Source: Eubacteriales Family XIII. Incertae Sedis bacterium | Lineage (GTDB): Bacteria > Bacillota > Clostridia > Peptostreptococcales > Anaerovoracaceae | DNA length: 6,903 nucleotides | Direction: 5' to 3' | Assembly: GCA_031281765.1 (NCBI GenBank) | Contig: JAITEX010000065.1 | Span: 1 to 6,903 of the forward strand | Shown here: one piece after another, positions 5,931 through 6,903 of the stretch | Numbering within the stretch: position 1 is the stretch's first letter | Layout: each line of letters begins with the position of its first letter | Position numbers and translations under genes: made by a program | The notes under the pieces: model-generated | What the model saw: the letters and a program-made list of their open reading frames with translations, nothing else | What the model was told of the DNA's origin: nothing | Database searches by the model: none

Positions 5931-6155
5931 ATGAAAGAACAAGTACAAGCAGCGCTCGAAAATATCCGCCCGTTTCTGCAGAGGGACGGCGGCGACGTCG
6001 AATTTATCGACTATACCGATGATAATGTAGTAAAAATCAGATTGCTCGGCCATTGCGCCGGCTGCCCGCACGCGCAGATGACCATCAAAGGCGGCATCGA
6101 GCGCATACTGAAAGAAAGCATTCCGGAGATCGCGAGCGTAGAAGCGGTCAACTGA
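5931..6155 (+). CDS. NifU-like Fe-S cluster scaffold/carrier protein (NifU C-terminal domain)
   Basis: This 74-residue cytoplasmic protein is a stand-alone NifU C-terminal domain, the family that assembles or carries Fe-S clusters for transfer to target enzymes. The diagnostic motifs are present: RPFLQRDGGDVEFID (13-27), and GHCAGCPHAQMTIKGGIE (40-57) with the cluster-binding pair C42 and C45 spaced CxxC. The length matches other short single-domain members. It lacks the IscU-like N-terminal domain of full NifU, and no nif genes are nearby, so a general Fe-S maintenance role is more likely than a nitrogenase-specific one. pepV starts 5 bases after the stop codon, suggesting cotranscription, though the two have no obvious biochemical link. 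Confidence 0.94.
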   Translation: MKEQVQAALENIRPFLQRDGGDVEFIDYTDDNVVKIRLLGHCAGCPHAQMTIKGGIERILKESIPEIASVEAVN

Positions 6156-6160
6156 TTTTC

Positions 6161-6903
6161 ATGACAGAGACAAGCGAAACCAAACGCGCCGCTGTTCACG
6201 CGCTTATCGATGAGCGCGCGGACGAGCTGATAGAGTTGCTCCGTGAACTGATCAGATTCCCGAGCGTCAATGCCGCGCCGAAAGAGAATATGCCTTTCGG
6301 CGTAGAAGTTCAACGCGCGTTTGACTATATGCTCGGCCGCGCGCGCGCCGACGGGTTTGAAACGGTAAATGTCGACAACTACGGCGGCCATATCGACTGG
6401 CAGGGCGCAGAATACGACGAAGCGGGCGAAATGATAGCTCTCGCGTCCGAAACGCTCGGCATACCCGTTCATCTCGATGTGGTGCCGGCCGGGAACGGTT
6501 GGTCCGTTGACCCCTTTGCCGCCGAGCTCATCGGCAATAAAATGTACGGTCGCGGCACGACGGACAACAAGGGCGCTGTCGTCGCCGTTTATTGCGCTAT
6601 GAAAGCCTTGCGCGACGCGGGGTTTATGCCGGAAAAGAACATCCGCCTGCTTCTCGGCCTCGATGAGGAAACGGGTTGGTCCGGCATGGTGAAGTATCTT
6701 GAAAAAGTCCCCGCGCCGGACCTCGGCTTTTCGCCCGACGGGGATTTCCCCGTTATCAACGGGGAAAAGGGCATCCTCGATTTCGGTATCGCGAAGAAAC
6801 TCGAAAAGACGCGCGACAAGGGAATCATTATCCGCAGCATCGAAGGCGGCGTCGCGTCAAATTCCGTACCCGACAAAGCCCGCGCCATCATTATGGACGA
6901 AGC
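6161..6903 (+). CDS. pepV: PepV-type M20 metallodipeptidase, 3' end outside the window
   Basis: This is a zinc-dependent cytosolic dipeptidase/aminopeptidase of the M20 (PepV/Sapep) family that hydrolyses small peptides during amino acid use. The first 247 codons are visible, about half of the usual 460-470 residues. Metal and catalytic residues appear at the expected spacing: H104 in HLDVVPAG (with D106), the bridging D135 in GRGTTDNKG, the catalytic/metal pair E169-E170 in DEETGW, and D193 in FSPDGDFPV. The last metal-binding histidine expected near residue 440 lies beyond the edge. The common GTMDDKG motif reads GTTDNKG here, a tolerated variation because the first aspartate is kept. The region before residue 60 (LIRFPSVNAAPKENMPFG) also matches the family. 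The ATG at 6161 has a weak ribosome binding site, and translation is probably coupled to the NifU-like gene ending 5 bases earlier. Confidence 0.94.
   Translation, partial: MTETSETKRAAVHALIDERADELIELLRELIRFPSVNAAPKENMPFGVEVQRAFDYMLGRARADGFETVNVDNYGGHIDWQGAEYDEAGEMIALASETLGIPVHLDVVPAGNGWSVDPFAAELIGNKMYGRGTTDNKGAVVAVYCAMKALRDAGFMPEKNIRLLLGLDEETGWSGMVKYLEKVPAPDLGFSPDGDFPVINGEKGILDFGIAKKLEKTRDKGIIIRSIEGGVASNSVPDKARAIIMDE

Noticed and set aside
6011..6472. Minus-strand open frame of 153 codons across the NifU-like/pepV junction
   Set aside because: Both plus-strand genes are clearly real here, with all expected motifs, and the antisense product is unrecognisable.

Overview
The window looks like chromosomal DNA of an anaerobic, GC-rich Firmicute. 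A member of the Negativicutes is my best guess, based on the single-chain PurL, the small PurE variant, the short prepilin peptidase and the NifU-like/PepV pair. This placement is inference from remembered protein flavours; there is no rRNA or other phylogenetic marker here. Genes are on both strands around a divergent point near 5100-5280.

Left arm, minus strand (read right to left): purL (1213-5079) and purE (718-1197) form a tight purine-biosynthesis pair, followed 36 bases later by a short A24-type prepilin peptidase (202-681). A further minus-strand gene begins at 57 and leaves the window. Only 19 codons are visible, but they resemble the N-terminus of the 16S rRNA methyltransferase RsmD. 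It has a good ribosome binding site and a plausible promoter containing a 9-bp inverted repeat. The 144 bases at 58-201 hold only this promoter/operator and A/T-rich sequence without a convincing terminator.

Centre: an AT-rich island (about 5100-5860) carries a type II toxin-antitoxin operon on the plus strand. It consists of a Phd/YefM-type antitoxin (5276-5533) overlapping a RelE/ParE-type toxin (5526-5840) by 8 bases. Its promoter (TTGACA, 17 bp, TAATAT) lies back to back with the purL promoter, and a 9-bp inverted repeat sits between them. Two 60-base samples inside the island count to 40% and 35% GC, against 67% for a sample in purL, which suggests the cassette was acquired by transfer.

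Right arm, plus strand: a 74-residue NifU C-terminal-domain Fe-S protein (5931-6155) is followed 5 bases later by pepV, an M20 dipeptidase that runs off the window. The NifU-like gene has no Shine-Dalgarno at normal distance. A strong one lies 27 bases upstream, separated by a predicted hairpin that would bring it to about 9 bases from the start codon.

I see no clear undescribed multi-gene system. The most interesting points are small-scale: the hairpin-bridged ribosome binding site, a seven-codon mini-ORF whose stop abuts the toxin start, and possible cross-control of purL by the toxin-antitoxin operator.
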